Of a stretch of DNA of 64,000 bases, positions 32,104 to 42,598 are shown piece by piece. The notes beneath the pieces were generated by a model. The model saw only the letters and a list, made by a program, of their open reading frames with translations. It searched no databases and was not told the DNA's origin. The first letter of the stretch is position 1, and every line of letters starts with the position of its first letter. The stretch covers positions 13,036,162-13,100,161 of the forward strand of contig OZ007581.1 of the NCBI GenBank assembly GCA_963931925.1, in the 5' to 3' direction. The translations under genes were made by a program, and so were the position numbers. Source of the stretch: Onchidella celtica (taxonomy: Eukaryota > Mollusca > Gastropoda > Systellommatophora > Onchidiidae).

Positions 32104-33695
32104 CTGTGTGGAAGACAAAACAATGTAATATTAGACAAACTTGTCAGATTTCTGATGTTCGGATGCACGATAAAAGTAATGTCAAAACCGGGCAAAAAGA
32201 AAAAGAAAAAGTTGTATGTTGCGAAGTCCCGCGTGAAAAATAAAACCCAAACGATACAAAGCAAACTGAAGAGAAGACAAAAAATGTTCTAATTTTCGGC
32301 TTTCGCCTTTATCAAGAAAAAAAAAAAAAAAATGGAACAGAGAAAACAGTTTTCTGTGGTTTTTATAATATTACAATAAAAGTAATGTCAAAATGGTAAA
32401 AAAAGATTTTTAATTCTTCATAACTTTGTTAAGGTTGCGTTTAGAAAGATTTGTTGTAATCTGACACTAAAATTTATTTTACTTTAATTTCCTGTAAATA
32501 AGTTCCCATTACTGTAAAGATCAAATTTATTCTTTTATAAAACATATTTCTGTCATAATACTGAACTGTGTGATTTTCAACTCACAATCACTAAATTTTA
32601 AACATTGAAACAGATTTTCAGCATGCATCTTTCTTTCATTTTGAACACAAATACTGTTAACTCCTTTGCGAATCTCAAACATGTCGCTCTGAATACACCA
32701 TACATATCGAGGGGTGCCTGCGCAAATACCGTAAATCCAAAATTTTCAGTTTTTGTTTTTTTGCATACTCTGTTTCATCTTACTCTTAGTAAGTACTATA
32801 TTTTGACATGATGGGAATTCCATTATCGAATTAATTGACCTATTTATTGATGAGAATTTAAAGGTCGTAACAGACAGTTGATACTTCATGTTAAAGTTTC
32901 AAATCACTCTCCTGCAAAATTTACAAAACTGGCAATGCAGTCTTTGCATAGGCACACCTCAGTACATCATGTCTTTCTGTCAAATCACTGTTATCATACA
33001 GTAGATGGCTAAAATTTACTTCTTATCAGTAAAAAAGTTTTCCTAGGATAATTTATACTGAACACTGAGCAGATGTCAACACACTATCCTAATTACAGAT
33101 GTGTCAGACTGAGTAAGGAAACCACGGATTGCCTTATAAAGGAAGCAAAATATTAACATTCATTTCTAACTCTTCCCATTTAACCATTACCCAGGCAGCG
33201 TCACTACGTCATTCCAATGTACGTTTTCATAGGGCTGGTAGGATTACCTTGGGGCCGCGTTCCCTACATCAAACTGATGTTGCCGCCAGGGTTTTAATCA
33301 GTGGATTTATGTAGGAATGATGTCCTTCTTAGCTGTAAACTTGACATAAATCTTGTATGTTGGATTTCTCTAGGATTGCTGGTTGGGTTATGTAATTAGT
33401 CATTTCACATGTGTACATGTATTGTAATTCAATGTTTCTATATCTTTGATATCCTTACTGATGAAACAAAGAATTGCCTAATTCCCGGGGCTATTGACTG
33501 TCAAGTGAACTGGGGAATGTTATCAACATGAACAAACAAATTTCTTGTAGTGATAAAATGAATGAATATTTTCTATGATCTGCACTGTTCAATAAAGTCT
33601 ATAGATTCTACTCCCAAGGAAATCGGCATTATTAATCCAAATTTTGCATGGAAAAAAGTAAATTTTGCACTGAGAAAGTGTAAAATTACCATTGA
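32104..33695. other. Unassigned sequence
   Basis: AT-rich, with poly-A at about 32318. Probably intron or intergenic; no gene supported. Confidence 0.35.
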
Positions 33696-33700
33696 AATAT

Positions 33701-34572
33701 TGTCACGAGTGGAGTGAGTGCAATTAAGGGGATTGCTACAGAGCGGGTGTAGAGTAAGAAAGGCTCACAGTAGACAGCAAGTTAAGCGTGCTGTTGTGAG
33801 TAGTGGGGGCGGGGTCTGAATGAGGCGAAAGCGCGGTATTACTATCACTGCAAGTTAGAAGGTCCTAGGGATCGGACCTGTGAATAAAAGCCCATCGGGC
33901 GGACATAAAGGGAAGCAGTCGAGAAGTCTAGTGAGAGTCCTTCCAGTTATGACTGGTGTCGGGGACGGGCCGCAGAGCCACCTCGATGAGCACAGGGGAT
34001 AGGCCAGCATAGGGTCGGAGGCCGCACATAGGCCAGAAGCGAGGCTGTCAGTGCAGGACAGTAGAGGCACATAAAGTCGTGGCAGTCAGGCCACGGACAG
34101 GGACGTAGATACGAGAGTGAATGAGATACTATATTGTTGCCATGTTGATAGGCTAGTGAACTGATATTATGTTGTTGCCATGTTGATGGCTATGGAAATA
34201 ATAATGTGTTATTGCCCTGCTGAGGTGCTAGGGGAGTGCTAAGGTGTATGACAATAGGAAGGGGATATTGAGAGACTGCGGTGCCAGTAAATTACTAATG
34301 TGTTATTAAGACCCTGAGGGGAGAGGCTGAGGCCGAAGTGCCTTTAGGAGTAACTACCGGATTGTGGATCCGAGGGAGAGTGTGTGTGAGAATAAGGCCG
34401 TTGTACGGCAGTGCATTTCAATAATATAATGTATGTAATTGCGCTATTATATGTATAATTATGTTTAATAAATGTGTGAGTCTGATGGGTTGTTCTGTTA
34501 AGTGTTAAACTTGTTGTTCGTGATTGTTGTCCTGTCATACTTATTACATCTCCCAGTCTGGGATTTGTGACA
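33701..34572 (+). repeat. 5' LTR
   Basis: Starts tgtcacgag and ends tttgtgaca. A polyadenylation-type aataaa lies at about 34467, and tgaataaaagc at about 33880 could be TATA-like. An internal duplication (attgttgccatgttgat) lies at about 34133-34185. Confidence 0.95.
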
Positions 34573-34680
34573 CTGGGGGCTCGTCCGTTGTGACACTGGG
34601 GGCTCGTCCGTTGTGACACTGGGGGCTCGTCCGTTGTGACACTGGGGGCTCGTTCGTTGTGACATTGGGGGCTCGTCCAT
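34566..34680 (+). repeat. Five-fold tandem primer-binding-site array
   Basis: Five head-to-tail 23-bp units begin at 34566, 34589, 34612, 34635 and 34658. Each joins the LTR terminal tgtgaca to tgggggctcgtccg. The latter is the first 14 bases of the known tRNA-Pro primer-binding site of gammaretroviruses. Units 4 and 5 carry single changes. A partial unit continues at 34681. Confidence 0.9.
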
Positions 34681-35620
34681 TGTGACTAGTCCATTTTCGT
34701 AATATTTAGTTGTAGTTAGTTAGTAGGTATTTGTGCTGTCTTGTTCGTTGGATGAATGGACATTTCATGATATGATTTATGTATATTTATGAATAATAAT
34801 ATATATTGATGCATGTATTTTGATGAATATGTATTAATGTGTACTTAAATTTCAGAGAGACAGTGTGTGTGCGTGCAGCCTGAGGAGACGAGCAGCCAGA
34901 GCTCCGATTAAAGGGAGGAGTTTACTCAAAATTTCAAAAATTGAAAGTTAAGTAAAAGTCTAAAATTTTGTACCCTGGATTAAGGGCTGTCTTTTCATCT
35001 GTCTGTTTCCCTGTTTTTGCTGTTTTCGTTGTAATTGATTATACGGGCGGTGGCGCGGGTTTGCTGTGTTGAACTTAGTTTATCCTTTTAAAAAGGTGTG
35101 GTAAACTTTGGAACTTCGTTCATCACAGTGACCAGTTCTGTAGGGACCTGTAATATTGTTTAGTTGTAGCGTCGATATCTTCCTCGTTGTTTTAGGAAGA
35201 CGTTTCTCTTGTCCCTCTCTTACCTGTCTGTAAATACGTTCTTTTTTTTCAGACTCTGTTCTTGTTCGTACCTTGTAGTGTAATCGGCGTATTTAGGTTG
35301 CATTTTTTTTCCATTATATTTTCTTTTTTAGGCCTTTGTCTTAGTCTGGTTCGTTGTCCTTGACGTACTTGTGGTCCTTCTACTGAATTTTCTCATTCTT
35401 ATCTTTTCCTTTCGTTTTGTTATTTAATAGTGCTAGACATGTTATAAACATACAATTAGTTAGAGAGAGTAGGCTGTAGAATGTTTAGTTAGGGGTGTTG
35501 CTGAATTGTATTTGGGTTTTGTTATATCTGGTGTGATCTCAGGTCTCTGGTCGTATCGCTAGTGATCATACCGACAGGTTGGTCGTCTTATAATAGATAC
35601 CATAACCATAAATCGGTGAA
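34681..35620 (+). other. Retrotransposon 5' leader
   Basis: Noncoding, T-rich sequence between the primer-site array and the gag ATG, with no ORF of note. It presumably carries packaging and leader functions; this is inference. Confidence 0.7.
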
Positions 35621-37882
35621 ATGGCGGAACTCCAACAACTAATGAAGTTGGGTAAGGAACTTGGCCTGGAGGGAGAAGAGCTACGCGGCTGGATTAAAGA
35701 ACAGCAGGCAGAAATGCGCGATGAGCGTGCTAAGGATAGAGAGCGAGAAAAAGAGGCTCAGTTAAAGGAGTTAGAGGCTCAGCAACAGGAGAGGGAGTTA
35801 AAGTTAAAGGAGATAGAAGCTCAAGAGCGGGAGACAGACGCGCGAGTAAGAATCGCAGAATTAGAAAGCAAAAAGAGTGCGCCAACAGAAACAGTTGAGC
35901 GGCAGGTACCCAATAAAGGTGGCGTTAGGATTAAGCTCCCTACGTTCAACGACCGGAAGGACGACATAGACGCCTTCCTTTACAGGTTCGAACTGAACGC
36001 ACAATTGCAATGGGGGGAAAATAAGGAATTATGGGCCACGTACCTGGCGTCGCTATTGCAGGGGCGAGCGTTAACATACTTTAAAGAGCTACAGCGCGAA
36101 GACGTGCAAGACTACGATAAGCTGAAGGCTTTGCTGCTTCGCCGATTTGCGCGTACCGAGGAATATTTCCGGGAGCAGTTTAGGCGAGCACGTGCAGACA
36201 CCAGGGAGGACTTTGCTGCCTTCGTCGCGAGACTAACGGAGTATTTCGCGAACTGGGTAGACTTGGCGCATGTGGGCACGGATTTCGCTAAACTGAAAGA
36301 CTTAATGATCCGTGACCAGCTGTACGCGTCGTGCCACAAAGATCTGGTGGCTTTCCTGAAAGAGAACGAACCCGCGACGGTGCAGGAGGCGTCTAAGTTG
36401 GCGGAGGCATACCGTACGGCGCACCCGTCCAAACCAGTCGCCAGGGCGTACGTCCAAGATGCTGGGTACGTCGCCGTTGTCGAGGGGTCGCCGGCAGGAC
36501 TTAGGGACAGGTCGCGTCAGCGTGGTGCCTATAGTGGGCAAGGCCAGGGGCAGCATAGGGGCTATCACCAATCACCGGCATATGGATCCGGTAAGTTTGA
36601 CCGAGCAGGAGGGCTAGGTCGCGGTAATGGCCGGGGGCGAGTTGTGACCTTTGCCGATGACCGACGGCATAGGGACTCTAGTTCCGGTCGCGAGGGGTCA
36701 CGGGGACCCAGGCCTAGGGCAGCACAGGGAGCGGAGTGTTGGACTTGCGGACGCGTGGGTCACTTTTCGCGCGAGTGTAGGGCCGCGAAGTGTTGGAACT
36801 GCGGAAGAGCAGATCACATCAGCGTGAACTGCCCTGCAGGTAGGATAGCGGCGAACGTGGACAGTAGCTCCAGTCCATGTTCCCCAAATAAATTTCATCA
36901 TGCAGCTGCGTGCGTTACATCGGACAACGGAGGCGGACAGTATTCTAAGTGTCCCAGTTGTGAGAAGTTATTATCTTCCGGTATTTTACCTTGTGGGAGA
37001 AAGATCCCCGTTATAAATTCATGTCATACAGGAGGTGGTCTTAGGGTTTATCCGGGGTTTGTTGGGGACGAACCGGTCTCGGTTTTACGAGATACGGGAT
37101 CTACCGTTGTGGGAGTGCATAGAGACTGCATTCGGGATTCACAGCTTACAGGTGAGACTGTCCCGTGCATCCAATTTTCGGGGGCCATTGAGAAATTACC
37201 CATGGCAAGAATAATGATAGATACACCTTTCCTTAACGGGGAAGTCGAAGCGGTCGTTGGTTGTTTTCCAGGCGCCCAGCTCATCATTGGGAATGTATCA
37301 CGGGTAGTTTCCCCGTCCGATGAGAACGTGCAAGCATGGTCGCAATCAAAGGGTATTGACTTTTGCGCCGCGGTCGAAACACGTCGACGGGTAGCTGATA
37401 AAGATAAGATTAGACCTTTGGCTACGCCAGCGGTCAACCTAGATATCACGCCAGAGCGCTTGGCGAGATTACAAAGGGAGGACCCATCATTAAACCCATG
37501 TTTTGGGGAAGCGCGAACCGAGAGAACGAGGAAATATAGGAACGGGTCATCTTCTTTTTTTGTCCAGGGGGGCATTCTGTTCCGTATGTACGTCACAGTG
37601 GCTTCCGTTCAAAAGCAGGTCGTCGTGCCACGGTCGTTAATTGCTACAGTATTGCGTCTGGCCCATGATGTTCCATTAGCGGGTCATATGGGAAGTACTA
37701 GAACCAAGCAGAGAGTTCTGAAAGATTTTTATTGGCCGTCAGTATACAGAGATGTACGTATATATTGTAAGACGTGCAGTGCGTGCCAAAAGACGACGCA
37801 TAAGGGTCGTTCACCCCAGGCTCCTCGTCAAGAGATCCCCACGGTTTCGGAACCGTTTAAAAAGGTTTCAGTACCTTGTTGA
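35621..37882 (+). CDS. Gag-protease-integrase N-terminus
   Basis: 753 codons. Residues 20-90 are a charged coiled coil. A capsid region follows from about 100 to 270; EYFREQFRRARADTREDFAA (181-200) and the helices to about 265 resemble the SCAN domain, which is known to derive from Gmr1-like gag. An RG-rich segment (about 290-365) precedes two CCHC knuckles: C373/C376/H381/C386 and C391/C394/H399/C404. The protease motif RDTGST lies at 490-495. The integrase zinc finger has HDVPLAGH (682-689) and CKTCSACQ (716-723). The frame breaks at PFKKVSV (about 745-751), exactly where the first catalytic Asp of integrase is expected, and stops at 37882. The start ATG sits in gaaatggcgg. Confidence 0.93.
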   Translation: MAELQQLMKLGKELGLEGEELRGWIKEQQAEMRDERAKDREREKEAQLKELEAQQQERELKLKEIEAQERETDARVRIAELESKKSAPTETVERQVPNKGGVRIKLPTFNDRKDDIDAFLYRFELNAQLQWGENKELWATYLASLLQGRALTYFKELQREDVQDYDKLKALLLRRFARTEEYFREQFRRARADTREDFAAFVARLTEYFANWVDLAHVGTDFAKLKDLMIRDQLYASCHKDLVAFLKENEPATVQEASKLAEAYRTAHPSKPVARAYVQDAGYVAVVEGSPAGLRDRSRQRGAYSGQGQGQHRGYHQSPAYGSGKFDRAGGLGRGNGRGRVVTFADDRRHRDSSSGREGSRGPRPRAAQGAECWTCGRVGHFSRECRAAKCWNCGRADHISVNCPAGRIAANVDSSSSPCSPNKFHHAAACVTSDNGGGQYSKCPSCEKLLSSGILPCGRKIPVINSCHTGGGLRVYPGFVGDEPVSVLRDTGSTVVGVHRDCIRDSQLTGETVPCIQFSGAIEKLPMARIMIDTPFLNGEVEAVVGCFPGAQLIIGNVSRVVSPSDENVQAWSQSKGIDFCAAVETRRRVADKDKIRPLATPAVNLDITPERLARLQREDPSLNPCFGEARTERTRKYRNGSSSFFVQGGILFRMYVTVASVQKQVVVPRSLIATVLRLAHDVPLAGHMGSTRTKQRVLKDFYWPSVYRDVRIYCKTCSACQKTTHKGRSPQAPRQEIPTVSEPFKKVSVPC

Positions 37883-39716
37883 TTTAAGAGAAAGATTATC
37901 TTCAGCGCGCACTATAGCAGAAGAAGCTTCTGGTATCGCTTCGAAAAGAGCAAAAGCCTATAAAGATAGAGGATCCAAACTGAGAATTTTTAAGCCAGGA
38001 GACAAGGTCCTATTGTTATTACCTACGGACCATAATAAGTTATTGATGACATGGAAAGGTCCTTATGTTATTGAGCGAGTTGTTTCAAAGGTAGATTACG
38101 CTATCCACATTGATGGAGCAAGTAAGGTTTTCCATGTTAATATGCTACAGAGATTTTATGAGAGGCCACAGTATCTGTGTGCACAGACAAGACCAGAGGA
38201 GACTGTCTTCTCTGCTGCTTGTACGGGGGTCGTAGACCAGTTGGACTGTGACGTAAGCGACACCGAGGCGCAGGAAGAGTTACAAATTCAATTGCCGGAG
38301 TTAACTCCGACACAAGGTTACATGGACGTAAAAATTAACCCTGACCTTACGAGTTCAAGGAGTAGGGAACTTGAGACCCTGTTAGCGTCATTTCCGGATG
38401 TTGTTACGGATTTGCCGGGTCGCACTACGGTGATCCAGCACCAAATAAAGTTGACTTCGGATAAGCCAGTATTTCTTAGACCGTATCCGTTGCCTTTTTC
38501 TTCGAGAGATAGAGTCATAAAGGAAGTTGAGTCAATGTTGAAGTTAGATGTGATAGAACCATCAACATCGCCGTATTCATCACCCATCGTCCTCGTGAAA
38601 AAACTTGATGGATCGGTGCGGTTCTGTATTGATTTTCGAAGATTGAACACTATTACGGTAGGCGATAGGGAGCCTATTCCGTTTCAGGAGGAACTAATAG
38701 CTTCATTGGCCGGGTCCACGTGGTTTTCCAAGATAGATTTAACGAAAGGTTATTGGGAAATCCCGCTTACTGAGGAGTCTAAACAATACACGGCGTTTCA
38801 AACGCCCATTGGATTATTCCAATTTAAGGTCATGCCATTTGGGTTGGTAAACGCGCCAGCGACGTTTGCACGATTAATGAGATTGGTGTTGAAGGACATA
38901 CCTAATGTCGTGTCATTCTTTGACGATATAGCATGTCATACGTCGACATGGTCTGATCATATTCAGACACTAACAGTAATTTTTCAGCGATTACGTCATT
39001 TTGGGTTAACTGCTAAACCCGCAAAGATGGATTTGGCATGTCCAGAGATAGTATTCTTAGGACATATCGTGGGTAGAGGTGTTCAGAGGCCTGAAGGAAC
39101 AAAAATTGACAAATTAGTAGGGTTGCAAATCCCAAAAACAAAGAAACAAGTCAGAAGCTTAGTGGGAATTTTAAATTACTACAGAAAATTCATTCCAAAT
39201 TTTTCCTCCTTGTCATCTTCTCTTACTGACCTTACTAAGAAGGGACAACCCGATAAGGTCCAGTGGACGTCTGAATGTCAGACATCATTTGATAATTTGG
39301 TGACAGCATTATCATCGTCACCCATTTTGATATTACCCGATTTTCGATCTAATTTTATCCTCAGAACGGATGCGTCGGACTCTGGTGTCGGCGCTTGTCT
39401 TCTACAGGAGAAGAACGAATGTCTCCATCCTGTATGTTATGTCAGTAGGAAGTTATTGCAGAGAGAAAGAAAGTATTCTGTGATAGAGCGTGAGTGTCTT
39501 GCCATTGTCTGGTCCGTCCAGAAACTAGGACGTTATCTCATGGGACGAGAATTTTGTATCCAGACGGACCACAAGCCACTGACATTTTTGTCGAAGAATC
39601 GTTCGTCCAGCCCACGCTTGTCTAGATGGGCATTGGCTTTACAGCCGTACACCTTCGTTATTCAACCAATTCCAGGAACCAGCAATCATATCGCCGACTA
39701 CCTTAGTCGAGCCTAG
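37866..39716 (+). CDS. Integrase C-terminus, reverse transcriptase and RNase H
   Basis: The frame is open from 37752, but meaningful sequence starts at about 37866 (YLVDLRERL), after the deletion junction. Residues are numbered from 37752. The integrase tail has KPGDKV (81-86) and WKGPY (101-105). RT spans about 200-440, with SPYSSPIVLVKK (273), RFCIDFRRLN (290), KIDLTKGYWEIPL (327) and catalytic FFDD at 389-392, in place of the usual YxDD. RNase H has RTDASDSG (538), ERECLAI (579), TDHKPL (605) and NHIAD (645-649). There is no in-frame start joined to gag, because the deletion puts this region in another frame. An intact parent would presumably encode one fused polyprotein; the protein here cannot be made by simple readthrough. 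Confidence 0.92.
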   Translation, partial: FQYLVDLRERLSSARTIAEEASGIASKRAKAYKDRGSKLRIFKPGDKVLLLLPTDHNKLLMTWKGPYVIERVVSKVDYAIHIDGASKVFHVNMLQRFYERPQYLCAQTRPEETVFSAACTGVVDQLDCDVSDTEAQEELQIQLPELTPTQGYMDVKINPDLTSSRSRELETLLASFPDVVTDLPGRTTVIQHQIKLTSDKPVFLRPYPLPFSSRDRVIKEVESMLKLDVIEPSTSPYSSPIVLVKKLDGSVRFCIDFRRLNTITVGDREPIPFQEELIASLAGSTWFSKIDLTKGYWEIPLTEESKQYTAFQTPIGLFQFKVMPFGLVNAPATFARLMRLVLKDIPNVVSFFDDIACHTSTWSDHIQTLTVIFQRLRHFGLTAKPAKMDLACPEIVFLGHIVGRGVQRPEGTKIDKLVGLQIPKTKKQVRSLVGILNYYRKFIPNFSSLSSSLTDLTKKGQPDKVQWTSECQTSFDNLVTALSSSPILILPDFRSNFILRTDASDSGVGACLLQEKNECLHPVCYVSRKLLQRERKYSVIERECLAIVWSVQKLGRYLMGREFCIQTDHKPLTFLSKNRSSSPRLSRWALALQPYTFVIQPIPGTSNHIADYLSRA

Positions 39717-40050
39717 GGGAAGATTTCAGGAGCTTATACATCGGAGGACAGGAACATTGACAGGATCTGTGTGAATGAGTCGACTTTAAAATATTGACAT
39801 TATAAATATGATATGAAGAATGGTTGATAGGTTGAGTGGTTTTTGATTCTGTATTAGATATTGTGATTAGTTAGCTATTCATGATGTGACACATATATGC
39901 ATATTGCAGGCCATACGGATCCCCATATTTTCCCCTGATTTCGGTATTTTATATACTGGGGGAACTGATAGGTCATTTTTCTAGTGTAGGTATTGCTCAC
40001 GCTCACTCGTTGACAGTCATCTTGATGCGATTTGAAATTAATTGCATTAA
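39717..40050 (+). other. Retrotransposon 3' noncoding region
   Basis: From the RNase H stop to the polypurine tract. There is no envelope-like ORF. Confidence 0.7.
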
Positions 40051-40071
40051 TTTTTTTGGGGTGGGGGATGA
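40051..40071 (+). promoter_or_regulatory. Polypurine tract
   Basis: A T run followed by ggggtgggggatga immediately precedes the 3' LTR, as required for plus-strand priming. Confidence 0.8.
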
Positions 40072-40943
40072 TGTCACGAGTGGAGTGAGTGCAATTAAGG
40101 GGATTGCTACAGAGCGGGTGTAGAGTAAGAAAGGCTCACAGTAGACAGCAAGTTAAGCGTGCTGTTGTGAGTAGTGGGGGCGGGGTCTGAATGAGGCGAA
40201 AGCGCGGTATTACTATCACTGCAAGTTAGAAGGTCCTAGGGATCGGACCTGTGAATAAAAGCCCATCGGGCGGACATAAAGGGAAGCAGTCGAGAAGACT
40301 AGTGAGAGTCCTTCCAGTTATGACTGGTGTCGGGGACGGGCCGCAGAGCCACCTCGATGAGCACAGGGGATAGGCCAGCATAGGGCCGGAGGCCGCACAT
40401 AGGCCAGAAGCGAGGCTGTCAGTGCAGGACAGTAGAGGCACATAAAGTCGTGGCAGTCAGGCCACGGACAGGGACGTAGATACGAGAGTGAATGAGATAC
40501 TATATTGTTGCCATGTTGATAGGCTAGTGAACTGATATTATGTTGTTGCCATGTTGATGGCTATGGAAATAATAATGTGTTATTGCCCTGCTGAGGTGCT
40601 AGGGGAGTGCTAAGGTGTATGACAATAGGAAGGGGATATTGAGAGACTGCGGTGCCAGTAAATTACTAATGTGTTATTAAGACCCTGAGGGGAGAGGCTG
40701 AGGCCGAAGTGCCTTTAGGAGTAACTACCGGATTGTGGATCCGAGGGAGAGTGTGTGTGAGAATAAGGCCGTTGTACGGCAGTGCATTTCAATAATATAA
40801 TGTATGTAATTGCGCTATTATATGTATAATTATGTTTAATAAATGTGTGAGTCTGATGGGTTGTTCTGTTAAGTGTTAAACTTGTTGTTCGTGATTGTTG
40901 TCCTGTCATACTTATTACATCTCCCAGTCTGGGATTTGTGACA
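40072..40943 (+). repeat. 3' LTR
   Basis: 872 bp, essentially identical to the 5' LTR, followed by the TSD aatat. Confidence 0.95.
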
Positions 40944-40948
40944 AATAT

Positions 40949-42597
40949 TGCACTAAACAATAGGAAGCAAGAACAAATAGCACACAATAAAATATACAAG
41001 TAAGAAAAAATACAAAATTAAGTTCCCTAGTGTTGATGCACTATTTGCACCATGTACAGTCATCATCTTGTAGAAGTGTTACCGAAATGGACTAAGCTTT
41101 GAAAGGTTTTCAAAAAGGTTTTCACAAGCAAAAATTTATGCCCTGTAAAATGATAGTTTTATTACATTAAAATTTTAAAAATAAAAGCATTCAAACGTTT
41201 CTGGCTCAGGTACCTGCGGCATTGTAGATCTATACCAAAATAGCAGATGACAGCATGACCACAGGTCTGACAGTATAAAAGTACAATAGAATAAAACTAA
41301 TGCTTCTGTAACTCTTAATAAATTAGCACTTCTGATCATTTTCAAGATTAGGCCTACTGGTAAGGTTAAAATGCACTGACATTGTAATGTAAAGTGATTT
41401 ATTTAGAGTAGAGTAGTTCAGATTGGAAATTAGTATGGAAATTAGATTTTGGCAAGCATCTTGCTTTGTTGTTGTCTTTTTATTTAGTTGAATACTCAAA
41501 AGGGTGAAACTAATGAAAGTAAACATTTATTGTTTTTCAAAAATGTCTTTTTTTTTTTTAAATTTATTTCTAGGTATAGGACTAAGGGACGTTTGTGAGA
41601 TGAAACTTACTAGATCTGTAATTATGGCTGAAAAGACTCTGATCGTCATTGTTAACTTTGTTCAGTCTAAAAAGAAAGTGGAAATATTGTTCGTTCTGCC
41701 AGGAAGGGACATCACTCAAGTCACATGGAAATTTTGTTTTATAAAGTGTTTCGGTAAGTTTGGTATTAGTAGTTTGGCACCAATCTATGAAAATTTGGTT
41801 TTAAAAAAATCGAGACAGCGAGCTGAAATCATGCCTGTAGAACAGTAAACAGAAATTAAATTGCTTTAAAAATGCAGCTGATGCAATTCTGGGGGGGGGG
41901 GGGGGGGTCAGTAAAGAATAGACACATATTCGTGTATGGATCTAGCTGTACCTTTATTTTCACTTTCAGTTTCGCTAAAGTCAAGAAATGGCCATGTCGG
42001 ACTCTCTCAAAGACTTGCAAATCATGATTTCGTTTTTTTTTTTTAATTTAACCTTTTTTAACATCAGAATTTCCCCTTAGCAAAATTTTGATTTCCCCTA
42101 CTATTTAAGGAACATTTCAGAAAATGGTTGTAAACAAACCTATCTCAACAACTGTTTTATGGATGAGAGAAATTAGAATCACTTTCAATACTTACAGTTG
42201 GGAAATGTTCAAGTACTTCAAGTCAGAGATGTTGACTGTCCCGTGAACTGGCAAACTAACAAGGAAAAACAAAAATGTGATCAGCAAAGACATTAGATCT
42301 GTTGTATTTCAATTTCAGGTTTGGACTAAATCGCAATGACTCAGCAAGAAAGAAAGAATGGAATGTTTTCTCATTTTCTGTCTCACGCAACATCTGTTTG
42401 CTTGAGGAAACTTATTACATCAATGCAAGTCATACAGCTAGGCATTGGGTCACATGCTACAAATGTTTTCACACATAATTTGGCTTTAAACTTGCGTTTG
42501 CACTTTACAGTGCCAGCTGATTGTATTAGGCCATTTAGGGGCACAATCCAAAGTCTGGGTACGACAATATGTACGCCTGTCTTGTTTGTTTAACTAG
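40949..42597. other. Unassigned sequence with one exon-like block
   Basis: AT-rich, with a G run at about 41892. Apart from the exon candidate at 41574-41753 nothing is supported. Confidence 0.35.
41574..41753 (+). CDS. Exon-like block, unrecognised
   Basis: A long T tract with acceptor tttatttctag ends at 41573, and a near-consensus donor (ttcg-gtaagt) follows 41753. The 180-bp block is open in one frame and encodes GLRDVCEMKLTRSV and KKVEILFVLPGRDITQVTWK. Neighbouring exons are not identified, and joining to the next acceptor (atttcaatttcag, about 42318) would meet a stop soon. Confidence 0.3.
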
Positions 42598-42598
42598 A

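Larger units (their letters stand above)
33701..40943 (+). mobile_element. Gmr1-like Ty3/gypsy LTR retrotransposon, integrase-core deleted
   Basis: 7,243 bp with a perfect TSD, aatat, at 33696-33700 and 40944-40948. The 872-bp LTRs differ at about two positions seen by eye (near 33931/40300 and 34014/40385), so it is young. The order is gag with SCAN-like capsid region, zinc knuckles, protease, integrase HHCC finger, integrase C-terminal GPY/F region, then RT and RNase H. Integrase upstream of RT is the hallmark of Gmr1-like elements and unlike ordinary Ty3/gypsy. A deletion has removed the integrase catalytic core and shifted the frame near 37870. Confidence 0.92.

Noticed and set aside
33855-34070. 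Minus-strand 71-codon frames in both LTRs
   Set aside because: They occur only as antisense frames within the LTR and show no domain features.
37752-37865. First 38 codons of the RT frame as coding
   Set aside because: They overlap the integrase finger in another frame and match nothing. The meaningful sequence begins at the deletion junction.
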